Assembly (NCBI GenBank): GCA_963837365.1
Contig: CAWIMW010000012.1
Span: 210,306-274,305, forward strand
From: CAWBXL01 sp963837365
GTDB taxonomy: Bacteria; Acidobacteriota; Terriglobia; Terriglobales; Acidobacteriaceae
Direction of reading: 5' to 3'
DNA: 64,000 bases
The position numbers were made by a program, and so were the translations under genes. Positions 17,278-26,677 of the stretch are shown here, in pieces. The notes beneath the pieces are model-generated. The model searched no databases. It was not told where the DNA came from and saw only the letters and a program-made list of their open reading frames with translations. Position 1 is the first letter of the stretch. Each line of letters opens with the position of its first letter.

Positions 17278-19264
17278 GCAAAGATGCTGGCTATCACAGA
17301 CAATCGCCATCGCGTGCCTAATGATCGTTTCGTCGGTCGCGCAGGCTGGCGACGCCCCGCAATGGATGCACGCGCTGGTGAATGCACCTTTGCCTGCCCA
17401 TGATGACAAAACCGACGCGGTGCTGATGTACTCAGAAAGAATTGTCTCAGTACAGTCTACGGACAAGATCAAAACCACTGTGCGCGAGGCCTACAAGATC
17501 CTGAGACCAGGTGGGCGGGATGAAGGCGTGGCGGCGGTTTCCTATAATGCCCACGAAAAAGTTACCAGTTTCCACGGCTGGTCTATTCCCGCCCAAGGAA
17601 AGGACTATGAAGTAAAAGACAAAGATGGGATTGAGGTCGCGCTACCCAAAGTTGAGGGGAGCGAACTGGTTACCGACGTAAGGACCAAGATCCTGAGTAT
17701 CCCGGCCTCCGACGTTGGCAACATCGTTGGGTACGAATACGAAATAGAAGAACAGCCCATGGTCTTGCAGGACATTTGGGTATTTCAACAAGAAAACCCT
17801 GTGCGCGAGAGCCACTACTCCTTACAACTTCCTTCCGGATGGGAGTACAAAGCGTTCTGGATCAACTATCCAGAAGTCAAACCGGTAGCCGGCGCAGACG
17901 GTCAATGGCAATGGACCGTAAGCGACGTCAAAGAGATTCGCCCGGAAGATGAAATGCCGCCAATTGCCGGAGTCGCGGGAATGATGGTGGTATCGTTCTA
18001 TCCACCCGGCGGGGCATCGGTGAATGGATTCTCCAGTTGGCAGCAGATGGGCAACTGGTACCGCAACCTGATCGCAGGGCGGCTTGAAGCTTCACCGGAA
18101 ACAAAACAAAAGGTGGCCTCCCTCACGGCCTCGGCCACTACCCCGCTCGAGAAAATGAAGGCGCTGGCCGAGTTTGCTCAGAAGAACATTCGTTACGTAG
18201 CCATTGAACTAGGCATTGGCGGATGGCAACCTCACGCCGCGGCCGAGGTATTCGCTCACAAGTATGGCGACTGTAAAGACAAAGCTACACTGCTGAGTTC
18301 TATGCTGCACGAGGTGGGGATTGAGTCTTATTACGTCATCATCAATACAGAGAGGGGCGCAGTCACTCCAGAAACTCCGGCGTACGTCGGTGGATTTAAC
18401 CATGCCATCCTCGCGATTAAGTTACCTTCCGGAGTAGATAGTTCGTCACTGGTCGCGACGATTCAGCATCCCCGCCTGGGAAAGATTTTGTTTTTCGATC
18501 CCACCAACGATTTGACTCCTTTTGGAGAAATCGGCGGTTACCTTCAAGCCAATTGGGGACTCATGGTAACGCCTGAAGGTGGAGAGCTGGTGGAATTGCC
18601 CAAACAGCCGCCTGCCATGAACAGCATTCAGCGTACAGCCAAGTTGACGCTGGATTCGTCAGGCATGTTGAAGGGCGATGTGCAGGAAGTCCGGCTTGGC
18701 GATCGCGCCTGGACGCAGCGAGGAAGGCTGCTTACTGTGGCCCAGGACAGTGATCGCGTCAAGCCGATTGAGACTTTACTGTCAGACTCACTGACGACTT
18801 TCCAGATCACCAAGGCATTAGTGGTTAATCTGCGTGAGACCGACCGGCCTTTCGGGTTTGAGTATTCATTTGTGGCCGAAAATTATGCCAAGCATGCGGG
18901 CGGGTTGCTGCTGGTCCGTCCACGCGTATTGGGGAGCAAAAGCAGCGGCATCATGGAAACAAAGGAGCCGCGAAAATTTCCTGTCGAGTTCGACGGGCCG
19001 GTACGAGATACCGATAGCTTCGAAATTACTCTTCCACCTGGCTATGAAGTAGACGACTTACCTCCACCTGTGGATGTGGATTATGGATACGCTGACTACC
19101 ATTCCAAGACAGTGGTGGCAGGAAACGTAATTCGCTACAGCCGTACGTTTGAAGTGAAAGACCTGAGCGTGCCGGTCAGCAAGGCGGATGAACTCAAGAA
19201 GTTCTATCGCATCATCTCCAGCGATGAACGCAATACCGCGGTATTGAAGCCGGTGGCAAAGTAA
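17228..19264 (+). CDS. Secreted DUF3857 and transglutaminase-like protein
   Basis: 678 aa, exported (signal segment about residues 22-40, cleavage near AQAGD). DUF3857 covers about 65-230. The transglutaminase-like core at about 300-430 keeps the full triad: C349 in YGDCKDKATL, H392 in GFNHAIL and D424 in FFDPTND. A beta-rich C-terminal domain ends the protein. Such enzymes may cut or cross-link peptides or cell-wall material in the envelope; the substrate is unknown. ATG 17228 lies inside the upstream gene and has GAGG in front, so the pair is co-translated, which suggests a complex between active and inactive partners. Confidence 0.85.
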   Translation: MKNRLYYSRGNRLRVTRQRCWLSQTIAIACLMIVSSVAQAGDAPQWMHALVNAPLPAHDDKTDAVLMYSERIVSVQSTDKIKTTVREAYKILRPGGRDEGVAAVSYNAHEKVTSFHGWSIPAQGKDYEVKDKDGIEVALPKVEGSELVTDVRTKILSIPASDVGNIVGYEYEIEEQPMVLQDIWVFQQENPVRESHYSLQLPSGWEYKAFWINYPEVKPVAGADGQWQWTVSDVKEIRPEDEMPPIAGVAGMMVVSFYPPGGASVNGFSSWQQMGNWYRNLIAGRLEASPETKQKVASLTASATTPLEKMKALAEFAQKNIRYVAIELGIGGWQPHAAAEVFAHKYGDCKDKATLLSSMLHEVGIESYYVIINTERGAVTPETPAYVGGFNHAILAIKLPSGVDSSSLVATIQHPRLGKILFFDPTNDLTPFGEIGGYLQANWGLMVTPEGGELVELPKQPPAMNSIQRTAKLTLDSSGMLKGDVQEVRLGDRAWTQRGRLLTVAQDSDRVKPIETLLSDSLTTFQITKALVVNLRETDRPFGFEYSFVAENYAKHAGGLLLVRPRVLGSKSSGIMETKEPRKFPVEFDGPVRDTDSFEITLPPGYEVDDLPPPVDVDYGYADYHSKTVVAGNVIRYSRTFEVKDLSVPVSKADELKKFYRIISSDERNTAVLKPVAK

Positions 19265-19269
19265 TTGCG

Positions 19270-19929
19270 TTAAGGCCTGGTTTCGTCGCGCACTTCGCGA
19301 ACGATGGCAACGTACTTTTTTGCGGCCTCGGTAATCTCGCTGGTGTTTCCTGACTTGAGGGCCGAGGCGGAAACCAGTTCACCACCGATCCCTAAAGCAG
19401 CCGAGCCGGCGCGGAGAAAATCCGCTGCGGTTTCCAGATTCACTCCGCCAGTAGGGACCATTGGCACCTGCGGCAGTGGCGCCTTTAATGCTTTGATGTA
19501 TTTCGCACCACCTACCGTCCCACAGGGGAACACTTTCACGAAGTCGCTGCCAGCTTTCCAGGCGGTGATGACTTCGGTCGGTGTCAGGGCGCCAGCCATG
19601 ATGAGTTTTCCTACCCGATTCGCAAGCTGAACTGTGGCAAGATCAAAGCCCGGACTGACCAGAAATTCTGCGCCTGCGTCCAGACAACGCTGTGCGGTTT
19701 CCGCGTCCAGTACTGTGCCAGCACCGATCAGGACTTGCTTGGCTGAAGTTTTTGCAAGTTCTGCGATGACTTCGATCGCGCCTGGAACAGTCATCGTCAC
19801 TTCTACAATAGGAATCCCTCCGGCGCAGACCGCTTCCGCAGCCAGCATGGCTTGCTTGCCTGAGGCGGCACGGACGACCGGGACGATTCCTACTTCAGTG
19901 ATCTTTCTACGGACTTCTTCCTTAATCAT
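19270..19929 (-). CDS. eda: 2-dehydro-3-deoxyphosphogluconate (KDPG) aldolase
   Basis: 219 aa, full length for KDPG/KHG aldolase, which splits KDPG into pyruvate and glyceraldehyde-3-phosphate. The Schiff-base lysine is K132 in FVKVFPCG, and E43 in VEVTM is the proton-transfer Glu; GAGTVLDAE and PTGGVNLET are also family motifs. It is the last gene of the minus-strand uronate cluster, 95 bases downstream of kdgK, and its stop is only five bases from the convergent DUF3857 gene. The gap to kdgK is mostly filled by a long hairpin that may affect its expression. Confidence 0.92.
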   Translation of the reverse strand: MIKEEVRRKITEVGIVPVVRAASGKQAMLAAEAVCAGGIPIVEVTMTVPGAIEVIAELAKTSAKQVLIGAGTVLDAETAQRCLDAGAEFLVSPGFDLATVQLANRVGKLIMAGALTPTEVITAWKAGSDFVKVFPCGTVGGAKYIKALKAPLPQVPMVPTGGVNLETAADFLRAGSAALGIGGELVSASALKSGNTSEITEAAKKYVAIVREVRDETRP

Positions 19930-19940
19930 GGTTTGATGTT

Positions 19941-20017
19941 CCTCTGTGAAACTCTGTCTCCTCTGTGGTAAATGCTATTAATACCTCTAACTACAGAGGC
20001 ACAGAGTTTCACAGAGG
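19941..20017. repeat. Long inverted repeat (hairpin) between kdgK and eda
   Basis: CCTCTGTGAAACTCTGT at 19941-19957 is exactly complementary to ACAGAGTTTCACAGAGG at 20001-20017, a 17-bp perfect stem. Inside, CCTCTGT (19960) pairs with ACAGAGG (19993), lengthening the hairpin. The repeated ACAGAG words resemble dispersed extragenic elements seen in Acidobacteria-like genomes. It could be an mRNA stabiliser, an attenuator, or a dispersed repeat. Confidence 0.75.
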
Positions 20018-20024
20018 GGCCCCC

Positions 20025-21121
20025 TCAGCGGGCAATCCTTGCTCCGCCGCCACCCATTACCTGTTTCACTTCCTTCAAAGTCGCCATCGTAGTATCACCT
20101 GGAGTCGTCATGGCCAATGCACCGTGGGCGGCACCGCAATCCACCGCCCATTGTGGACCTTGGCCGGTCAGGAATCCGTAGATTAAACCTGAGGCAAACG
20201 AATCGCCACCGCCAACCCGGTCAAAGATTTCCAGATTTTCCCGGTGCTTAGCCTCGTAGTAAGCGCCGCCAGCGTAGCAGATGGCCCCCCAGTCGTTCAC
20301 GTGTAGCTGTCTTGGCTTTACGCAGTGTGGTCGCGACAACTTCGAAAGGAAAGTCTTTTACCACCGCGCCGATCATTTTCTTGAAGGCCTCGACTTCGAT
20401 GTTGGAGATGTGTTCGTCCATACCGCCAACTTCGAAGCCCAGCGCGGCGGAAAAATCTTCCTCGTTGCCGATCATGACATCCACAAATGGGGCCAGTTGA
20501 CGATTGACTTCCTGCGCGCGCTTCTTCCCGCCAATCGACTTCCACAATGATTCGCGGTAGTTCAGATCGTAAGAGACGACTGTCCCGTATTGCCGTGCAG
20601 CTTTTACCGCCTCGATCGCAACTTCAGGAGTCGTATCAGACAGCGCGCAGAAAATTCCCCCGGTGTGGAACCAGCGGGCGCCGTGCTTTCCGAAGATTTC
20701 GTCCCAGTTGATGTCGCCAGTTTTCAATTGCGAAGCCGCCGACAGCCCGCGATCCGAGCAACCCAAAGCCGGACGGACCCCAAATCCGCGCTCAGTAAAG
20801 TTCAGGCCGTTGCGCACAGTGCGGCCTACACCGTCAAACGTAACCCATCGGACCAACGATTGGTCAACTCCCCCTTGATAAATAAGGTCTTCCAGCAGGC
20901 GGCCTACGGGATTATCGGCGAATGCCGTGACAATTGCCGTATTCAAGCCGAAACAGCGCTTGAGCCCCCGCGCCACGTTGTACTCGCCTCCGCCTTCGGA
21001 GACTTCAAAACTACGGGTTGTCCAAACACGGCGGTCCCCGGGGTCTAATCTCAACATCACTTCGCCGAGACTGACCAAGTCCCAGCGGCATTGCTCTTTT
21101 GCTTTGATCTGTAGCGGCCAT
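20025..21121 (-). pseudogene. kdgK: 2-dehydro-3-deoxygluconokinase, frameshifted
   Basis: PfkB-family sugar kinase making KDPG from 2-keto-3-deoxygluconate with ATP. The N-terminal part has WDLVSLGEVMLRLDPGD, EGGGEYNVARGLKRCFG and DLNYRESLW; the C-terminal part has VNDWGAICYAG and the ATP/catalytic motif DRVGGGDSFASGLIYG with the catalytic Asp. The two parts are in different frames. Dropping one base at about 20301 joins KTAT to VNDWGA. A second extra base at about 21090 separates ATG 21121 (MAATDQSKRA) from CRWDLVSLGE. With both corrected the protein is about 365 aa and complete. No other damage is seen, so sequence error is plausible. Confidence 0.85.
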
Positions 21122-21140
21122 CGGTCTTCTACATTCCAGT

Positions 21141-22571
21141 TTATTGAGGAGCGCAAACATCCTGCTGCGTGCAGGCGGTGACCAGCTTGACCGCGGCACA
21201 AGCAACTAACGACCTCCCAAGGCAACAGACGTAAGCCGAGCGCTGCAGTACAGAAACATGATGAGGTTCGCATAGCTGCCGGTGAACCTTTAAGACGCTA
21301 GCCAGTGAGCCCACCGCGAGCTGGATGAGTACCCCACCCAACCGCCGGCCATTGCCTCCGATGCCGATGACGGAAGCCACGGCCTTCTTGGGAAACATGT
21401 CGGAAGACGAAGTGAACAAGTTGGCCGAAAACGCCTGATGTGCCGCAGCGCCAAGTACCGATGAAGCAAAACCACCTCCCAGTATAACGGCCAACCTTCC
21501 GAACTTTCCGGACGATAAAATATAGGGAGAAAGGCACGAAGCGCGCACAGTGCGATCAGAATCATCGCCGTCTTGCGCGCCTGTGTTGACGCTTCCATGC
21601 CGCGATTGAATCAGTGCATGAGGACAACTGCCCGCCGACCACGCTACCCGATCGGCGATACCGATAAACAATAAAGGTAGGCCAACGCACGTCCGCTGAT
21701 CGCCATATTGCACTGCTCCGATGAGAAGTCGGGCAGCCAGAACAGATAGAACCACCAGATCCCGATCAGCTGAACGAACTTTGCCGGCAGCGAAACGACC
21801 AGGTCTGGCGATAGCGGAAGAGAGTCAACCAGCGGTACATTTTGCTGGCCACTGTTCTGCGCCCGACATCATCCATGTGGATATATTCATACTCGGCCTG
21901 GGCCAAACGGGCTGCTCTTCGGGCGTGCGATAGAACAACAACCAGAAAACCAGCCAGATAAAACCTGCGGCGCCCGATGACGAAGAATGACCAGCGCCAA
22001 CCCCAGCGGATCGACGAAGAAAACCATGCACCACGGCAGAACAGGGCGGCGATCACCGCACCTACATTCGCGCCGCTATTGAAGATGCCGATGGCCAGAG
22101 CGCGTTCCTTCTTTGGGAACCACTCCGCGAGTGGCATTCGGCGCCGGGAAGTTCCCGCTTCGCCGACCGCGAAGGAGGCGCGGATAGCAACATGGCAACC
22201 GTCAGTGGCGACGATGAAGCGCATGTCAGAATGCCAGAACACCGGCCACAGGATGAGGGCCAAGGCCAGTCCGAGTTTGGTTCCAGATTTTGATCAATCA
22301 GCCGTCCGGCAAAGACTATCACCACCGCGTAAGACACCGGTAAAGGCTGAGGTGCGGTAGGAAATCCATTGTTGTTCCAGCCCAAATCCGCCGAGTGTTG
22401 CAGACCGGCAGAAGAATTCTTCAGCAGACTGATGACCTGGCGATCGACATAGTTAATCGTCGTGGCCAACAGCAGAAGTGCGCAGATGATCCAGCGAAAA
22501 TATCCGGCTTTGGTCGTCTTGGTTTCTTCAGCCGATATGGTCGCTTGGTTTTCGCCGCCTGAAGATCCCGT
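21141..22571 (-). pseudogene. ExuT-like MFS hexuronate transporter, several frameshifts
   Basis: Pieces of one anion:cation symporter-type MFS protein in order across several frames: GYFRWIICALLLLATTINYVDRQVISLLK at the N terminus (seen in segments), then VIVFAGRLID, AEWFPKKERALAIGIFNSGANVGA, FIWLVFWLLFYRTPEEQP and AHQAFSANLFTSSSDMFPKKAVASVIGIGG near the C terminus. These match hexuronate/glucarate importers. At least five single-base shifts are needed to join them. No normal start codon is found; an ACG at 22569-22571, five bases after the upstream stop, is where Met would be expected. Its place between kdgK and the SDR supports glucuronate uptake. Confidence 0.8.
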
Positions 22572-22575
22572 GGGA

Positions 22576-23354
22576 TTATTGGTTTACACCACTGGCGAGG
22601 AATCCGCCATCCACAGCCAACACATGTCCGGTCACAAACTGGCGGCGTCCGAAGCCAGGAACACCGCAGCACCCACCAGTTCATCCAGTTGCCCGAAACG
22701 GCGCATTGGAGTGCGGGTGAGGAACTCCTTGCCACGGAGAGTGCCATCGAGGAGTTGGCTGTTCAATTCAGTACGAAAGACTCCAGGAGCAATCGCATTC
22801 ACGCAAACTCCCTGAGGCGCCCACTCGATAGCCAGACGACTTCGTCAAAGAGGCGACAGCGGCCTTGCTAGCTGAGTAAGCCGCCACTTCGTACAGAGGC
22901 CACAAATGATGAAAGTGACGCAATATTAATGATGCGCCCATATTTGCGTTCCAGCATTTTGCGGCCGAAGACCTGGCAGGCGCGCAGAGTACCCGTCAAG
23001 TTAGTTTCCATGATCTTGTTCCACTCGTCCTCGCTGAACATCGAGCGTGGGGGTGCGCTTGGTAAAGCCTGCGCAATTTATCAGAATATCCACTTTGCCG
23101 AACTCGGCGCAGGTGGCATTGAGCAATGCTTCGAGGCTGGAGCGATCCATCACGTCGGAAGCCACCGCCAGAGACTTGCTGCCCGCTTTCGTGATTTTCG
23201 CGACAGCGGCCTCAACCCGGTCGAGACGCCGGCTGCTCGGTACCACATTCGCCCCAGCCTGTGCGAGTCCGGTTGCGAGAGCTAAACCAATTCCAGAAGT
23301 TCCGCCGATGACTACTGCCGTTTTCGAAGCAAGATCCAGCGCGGGATGTCCCAT
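22576..23354 (-). pseudogene. SDR oxidoreductase, proposed fructuronate reductase, frameshifted
   Basis: A 260-aa-class short-chain dehydrogenase split by four single-base shifts (about 23048, 22903, 22847 and 22640). Joined, it reads ASKTAVVIGGTSGIGLALA (cofactor site), DILINCAGFTKRTPTL, IINIASLSSFVAS (catalytic Ser), YEVAAYSASKAAVASLTK (catalytic YxxxK), IEWAPQGVCVNAIAPG, and ends VTGHVLAVDGGFLASG. All catalytic residues are intact. No UxuB-type long-chain mannonate oxidoreductase is seen in the window, while in Bacillus that step is done by an SDR (UxuB/YjmF), so reduction of fructuronate to mannonate is a reasonable proposal. Gluconate-type dehydrogenase is the alternative. Confidence 0.75.
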
Positions 23355-23504
23355 TGAGATCAGGATGCCTTTAATGAAGAAGATTTCCTGGCCAACAAGT
23401 AACAGGATTCCGAATCAGGCCAGCGTTCGATGATACCAGTTTCAACCCGAGCGCCACGCCGCGCGGGTGAAATTATTCATGCGCAGTGGTTCTGAAGAAT
23501 TCCG

Positions 23505-23532
23505 GGCGGTCCTGACAATTCTCAGGGCCGCC
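23505..23532 (-). terminator. Stem-loop after GH10 xylanase gene
   Basis: GGCGGTCCTGA, six-base loop and TCAGGGCCGCC form an 11-bp stem with one wobble, starting 17 bases beyond the xylanase stop. No T-run follows on the minus strand, so it may stabilise the mRNA 3' end rather than terminate by itself. Confidence 0.5.
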
Positions 23533-23548
23533 TGGATTTCACGAGTGA

Positions 23549-26365
23549 TTAAAAGAACACGAACACTTTCTGCGATTGACTCGTGCTCGACCCTGCTGAA
23601 TCGGTGGCCATCACGGTGATCGTGTAGATTCTCGGTCCACGGTCGAAGCGGTTATTTTCGGCGCGGAGCTTGACCAAATGTGGGTTGACGACAATCCAGT
23701 CAGGAGACGTTCTGTCTCCAAACCCGGTGACTGGCTCATTGCTGGAGACTGTGACCACTGGCGTAATGCCGGCGTCGCAGTTATCGCTGACATGGTAGAA
23801 GAGAAACACATTTTTGAATCGCCTGTTCGGCGGGAACAGAATGTGGTCACTCAACAATAAGTGATCGATACTCGGAGGCGGATTCGATACCGTCACGACT
23901 ACCGAGGTTGTGTTGTTGGGCGCAAGGTTCGGATCGAGAGTGGTCGAACTGACCGCCGCAGAGTTGACGATCTGCGTTCCATTCGCCGTCGCGCAAGGCA
24001 CACCGACGACGAGTGCAAACTGGGCCGTCTCCCCGTTGTCCATCGAAACAAGGCTACAGTTCACGTCGCCTCCGCTGCCAACCGCCGGCGTCGTGCAAGT
24101 CCAGTTGGCTGGAATAGTCAGTGACTGGAACACCGTACCCGGCGGCAGAGCATCCAGCAGGGCAACATTGTCAGCCGCGTCGTGTCCGTTGTTGGTGACT
24201 GTAGTGGTGTAGGTGATATAGCCACCGCTGAGCACGCTGGCAGCATCCGCAGTTTTGGTGATCGCCAGGTCCGCACCGGGCAGATCAAGAGGATGGACAA
24301 TCGCCGTATAGGCCAGTTTGTGCTGCAACTGCGGATCGAAGAGCAATGGAGCGTTGACCCGCCCCGACTGGTTCAGCCAGGTGTTGTCGTCCGCCAGCCC
24401 CCAAAGCGAAACTGATGTTATCTTGCCTTTAAGCTGCTTGAAGGCGTTGAAGTAGTCGCGGTAGTGATAGGCCACCTTAACGTGCCGGTCGAATGGAATT
24501 TCATCGTAATTTGCAATGGACGTGTTGGCACTGCCGCTATAAATGTTGACATCCATCTCGGTGACGTGTTGAACGACACCGAGAGTGGCGAACTGGTTGA
24601 CGGTGTCAATAAAGCCTTGCACCGGGGGAAACTCAAAGTTGTCGTGCATCTGGTGTCCGACGCCGTCCACCGGAATCCCGCGGGCCTTCAGGTCTTTCAC
24701 CAGATTGAAATAGCAAGTGCGCTTGGGATCGAACGTACTGTTGTACTCGTTGATGAATAGCAGCGCATTCGGATCCACCTGACGCGCCGTCTGGAAAGCA
24801 ATGTCGATGTACCCCGGCCCGATGATGTTGTACCACATGCTGCGCCGCAAACAATCCGGCTGACTTTCGTCGATCACCTCGTTGACTACGTCCCAGGCGT
24901 AAAGCTTGCCTGCGAAATGCCCCGCGACCCCTTGAATATGGTTCTTCAGTCTTTGAATCAGCAGAGCTTTGTTCGCGTCGTTAGGCACCATCGTGGTCCC
25001 GGTAGTCGGATCCGTGAAGACCCACGCCGGGATCTGGTTGTGCCAGAGCAGAGTATGCCCGCGCATCTGGATGCCGTTGGCTTGGGCAAAAGCCAGTTGG
25101 GCATCGGCGTTGGTGAAACGGAAGGTCCCTTCGCTTGGTTCCGTCGCATCCCACTTCATGTCGTTACCGGAGGTCATGCTGTTGAAATGTTTCTTCAACA
25201 GATCGCCGTGGACGCCGGAAATTTCCAGCGGAGTTATGCCTCCGGCACCGATCAGGAAATAGTCTTTCAAATTATCCTTGAGTGGCTCCAGGTCGGCTTC
25301 AATCACTGGTGGCGGAACATAGGTGATCTCGACATCGTCAATGTAGAACGACGCCAGTGAAGTTGACGACTCCACATACAGGGTCAATGAAGTGTTCGCA
25401 AGTGCGACGTCGTAGGTCGTGGTGAGCCGTACCCAGGCATCCGCCGTGACGTTTGTGTTTCCAACCACGGTGTGGAATGTAGTAATTGTTCCGGCGTTGC
25501 GTTGTAGACTGACACGCAATTGCGCCGGCTGCTCTCCTGGTGCGAGCTTTGCCCATACCGAAACTTTGTAACGCGATCCGTTGAACATGATGTTGGTCAC
25601 ATCGATTGCCGGGCCACGGAAAGCGGTGGTGCGGCCGGTGGTCAGCAGGCTGTTGGGTGCGCTGTGTGAATCGGCTGCGGTGACGGCAAGCGTTTCGTCG
25701 CCGATACGCGGCGTCCAGCCCTGCGTGGTGCCGTCGTCAAAGTTCGTGCTCCGGCCTGTGGTGTTCGGCGGCGGGCCGGGAGGATCGGAGATCTTCACGA
25801 TGCTGAAGTCGTCGAGATAGTAAGACGCGGTTGCGTCGGAGGATTCGACATAGAGAATAAGCGCGCTGGGATCGTCGCCGGCAAAGGCATACAAGCCCGT
25901 GAGCTGCGTCCATTCGCTATCGGTGACACCAGTTGCGCTACTCGATGCCACGGTGTCGAACTGACTGCCGTTGGCAAGATTCCGCTGAACGGTGACACGC
26001 ACTTGAGTAGCAGGAGTTCCGGTTGTCAGGCGGACCCAAGCTGTGACCTGATAGGTTGCGCCCTTGATTAGGGTCCCGAGTACATCCATGCTCGGGCCAT
26101 GGAACCCTTGCGTGCGTCCGGCCGTCAGCAAGCTATGTGTGCCGCCGTGGGCGACGTCGGTGCTGTTCGTTAAAGTAACCGGGCCCCTGGGAACCCAGTT
26201 GCCGACGCCTCCGTCTTCAAAATCGTTACTGACGATGGTCTGGGCGGCGGCAGGAGGGGCCATCACGAACAAACAAATTACTGCAACAACAAGAAACCGC
26301 AAGCGGCTGGCTGGAAGCTGGTTTTGGGCTGGGGTGGAAGAAACAGCGTGAATAAAAGCTACCAT
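23549..26365 (-). CDS. Modular GH10 endo-beta-1,4-xylanase
   Basis: 938-aa secreted enzyme. Signal peptide about residues 20-42; two carbohydrate-binding modules of the CBM4/9/22 type at about 43-192 and 205-350 (each ends with a YYLDDFSIV or FYIDDVEIT strand); GH10 catalytic barrel at about 355-695 with acid/base E496 in WDVVNEV and nucleophile E603 in HVTEMDV; then a DUF11 repeat (about 705-825, ADLAITKTADAASVLSGGYI) and a beta-sandwich tail. It cuts the xylan backbone outside the cell. ATG 26365 has AGGAGA seven bases upstream. DUF11 modules are more usual in surface proteins, so cell-surface display is possible. Confidence 0.92.
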   Translation of the reverse strand: MVAFIHAVSSTPAQNQLPASRLRFLVVAVICLFVMAPPAAAQTIVSNDFEDGGVGNWVPRGPVTLTNSTDVAHGGTHSLLTAGRTQGFHGPSMDVLGTLIKGATYQVTAWVRLTTGTPATQVRVTVQRNLANGSQFDTVASSSATGVTDSEWTQLTGLYAFAGDDPSALILYVESSDATASYYLDDFSIVKISDPPGPPPNTTGRSTNFDDGTTQGWTPRIGDETLAVTAADSHSAPNSLLTTGRTTAFRGPAIDVTNIMFNGSRYKVSVWAKLAPGEQPAQLRVSLQRNAGTITTFHTVVGNTNVTADAWVRLTTTYDVALANTSLTLYVESSTSLASFYIDDVEITYVPPPVIEADLEPLKDNLKDYFLIGAGGITPLEISGVHGDLLKKHFNSMTSGNDMKWDATEPSEGTFRFTNADAQLAFAQANGIQMRGHTLLWHNQIPAWVFTDPTTGTTMVPNDANKALLIQRLKNHIQGVAGHFAGKLYAWDVVNEVIDESQPDCLRRSMWYNIIGPGYIDIAFQTARQVDPNALLFINEYNSTFDPKRTCYFNLVKDLKARGIPVDGVGHQMHDNFEFPPVQGFIDTVNQFATLGVVQHVTEMDVNIYSGSANTSIANYDEIPFDRHVKVAYHYRDYFNAFKQLKGKITSVSLWGLADDNTWLNQSGRVNAPLLFDPQLQHKLAYTAIVHPLDLPGADLAITKTADAASVLSGGYITYTTTVTNNGHDAADNVALLDALPPGTVFQSLTIPANWTCTTPAVGSGGDVNCSLVSMDNGETAQFALVVGVPCATANGTQIVNSAAVSSTTLDPNLAPNNTTSVVVTVSNPPPSIDHLLLSDHILFPPNRRFKNVFLFYHVSDNCDAGITPVVTVSSNEPVTGFGDRTSPDWIVVNPHLVKLRAENNRFDRGPRIYTITVMATDSAGSSTSQSQKVFVFF

Positions 26366-26421
26366 ACATATCTCCTGGTCGACGTGGACAAGTTAGGCTT
26401 TCACTGGCATTTCGCTTCGCG

Positions 26422-26439
26422 GCGCAATGCGCATTCCGC
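26422..26439. promoter_or_regulatory. Imperfect palindrome in GH10 promoter region
   Basis: GCGCAATGCGCATTCCGC is an 18-bp inverted repeat with one mismatched pair, 57 bases upstream of the xylanase ATG. It contains GGAATGC on the minus strand, a word found three more times in the gaps around the ROK gene. It is the only structured element seen in the 312-base gap 26366-26677. Confidence 0.4.
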
Positions 26440-26677
26440 AACGTTGGGGCCCTAAACCGACAACAGGTGGTAAAACGCTGGCCGGGAGTATACACCCGCA
26501 CAGCCTAGTTGGAAGTTCATAAACTACACTTTTCTGCAAAACGAAACGCACTGGCGCTACAGTCTGGAATGCTTTAGAACTCCATTTTGTTTGATGATAG
26601 TACTGATTACGATCGCTTAAATAACCTACCCTCACGAAACATCGCTTTCTCAATCCTGGGTTCATCGCGGCACACTA

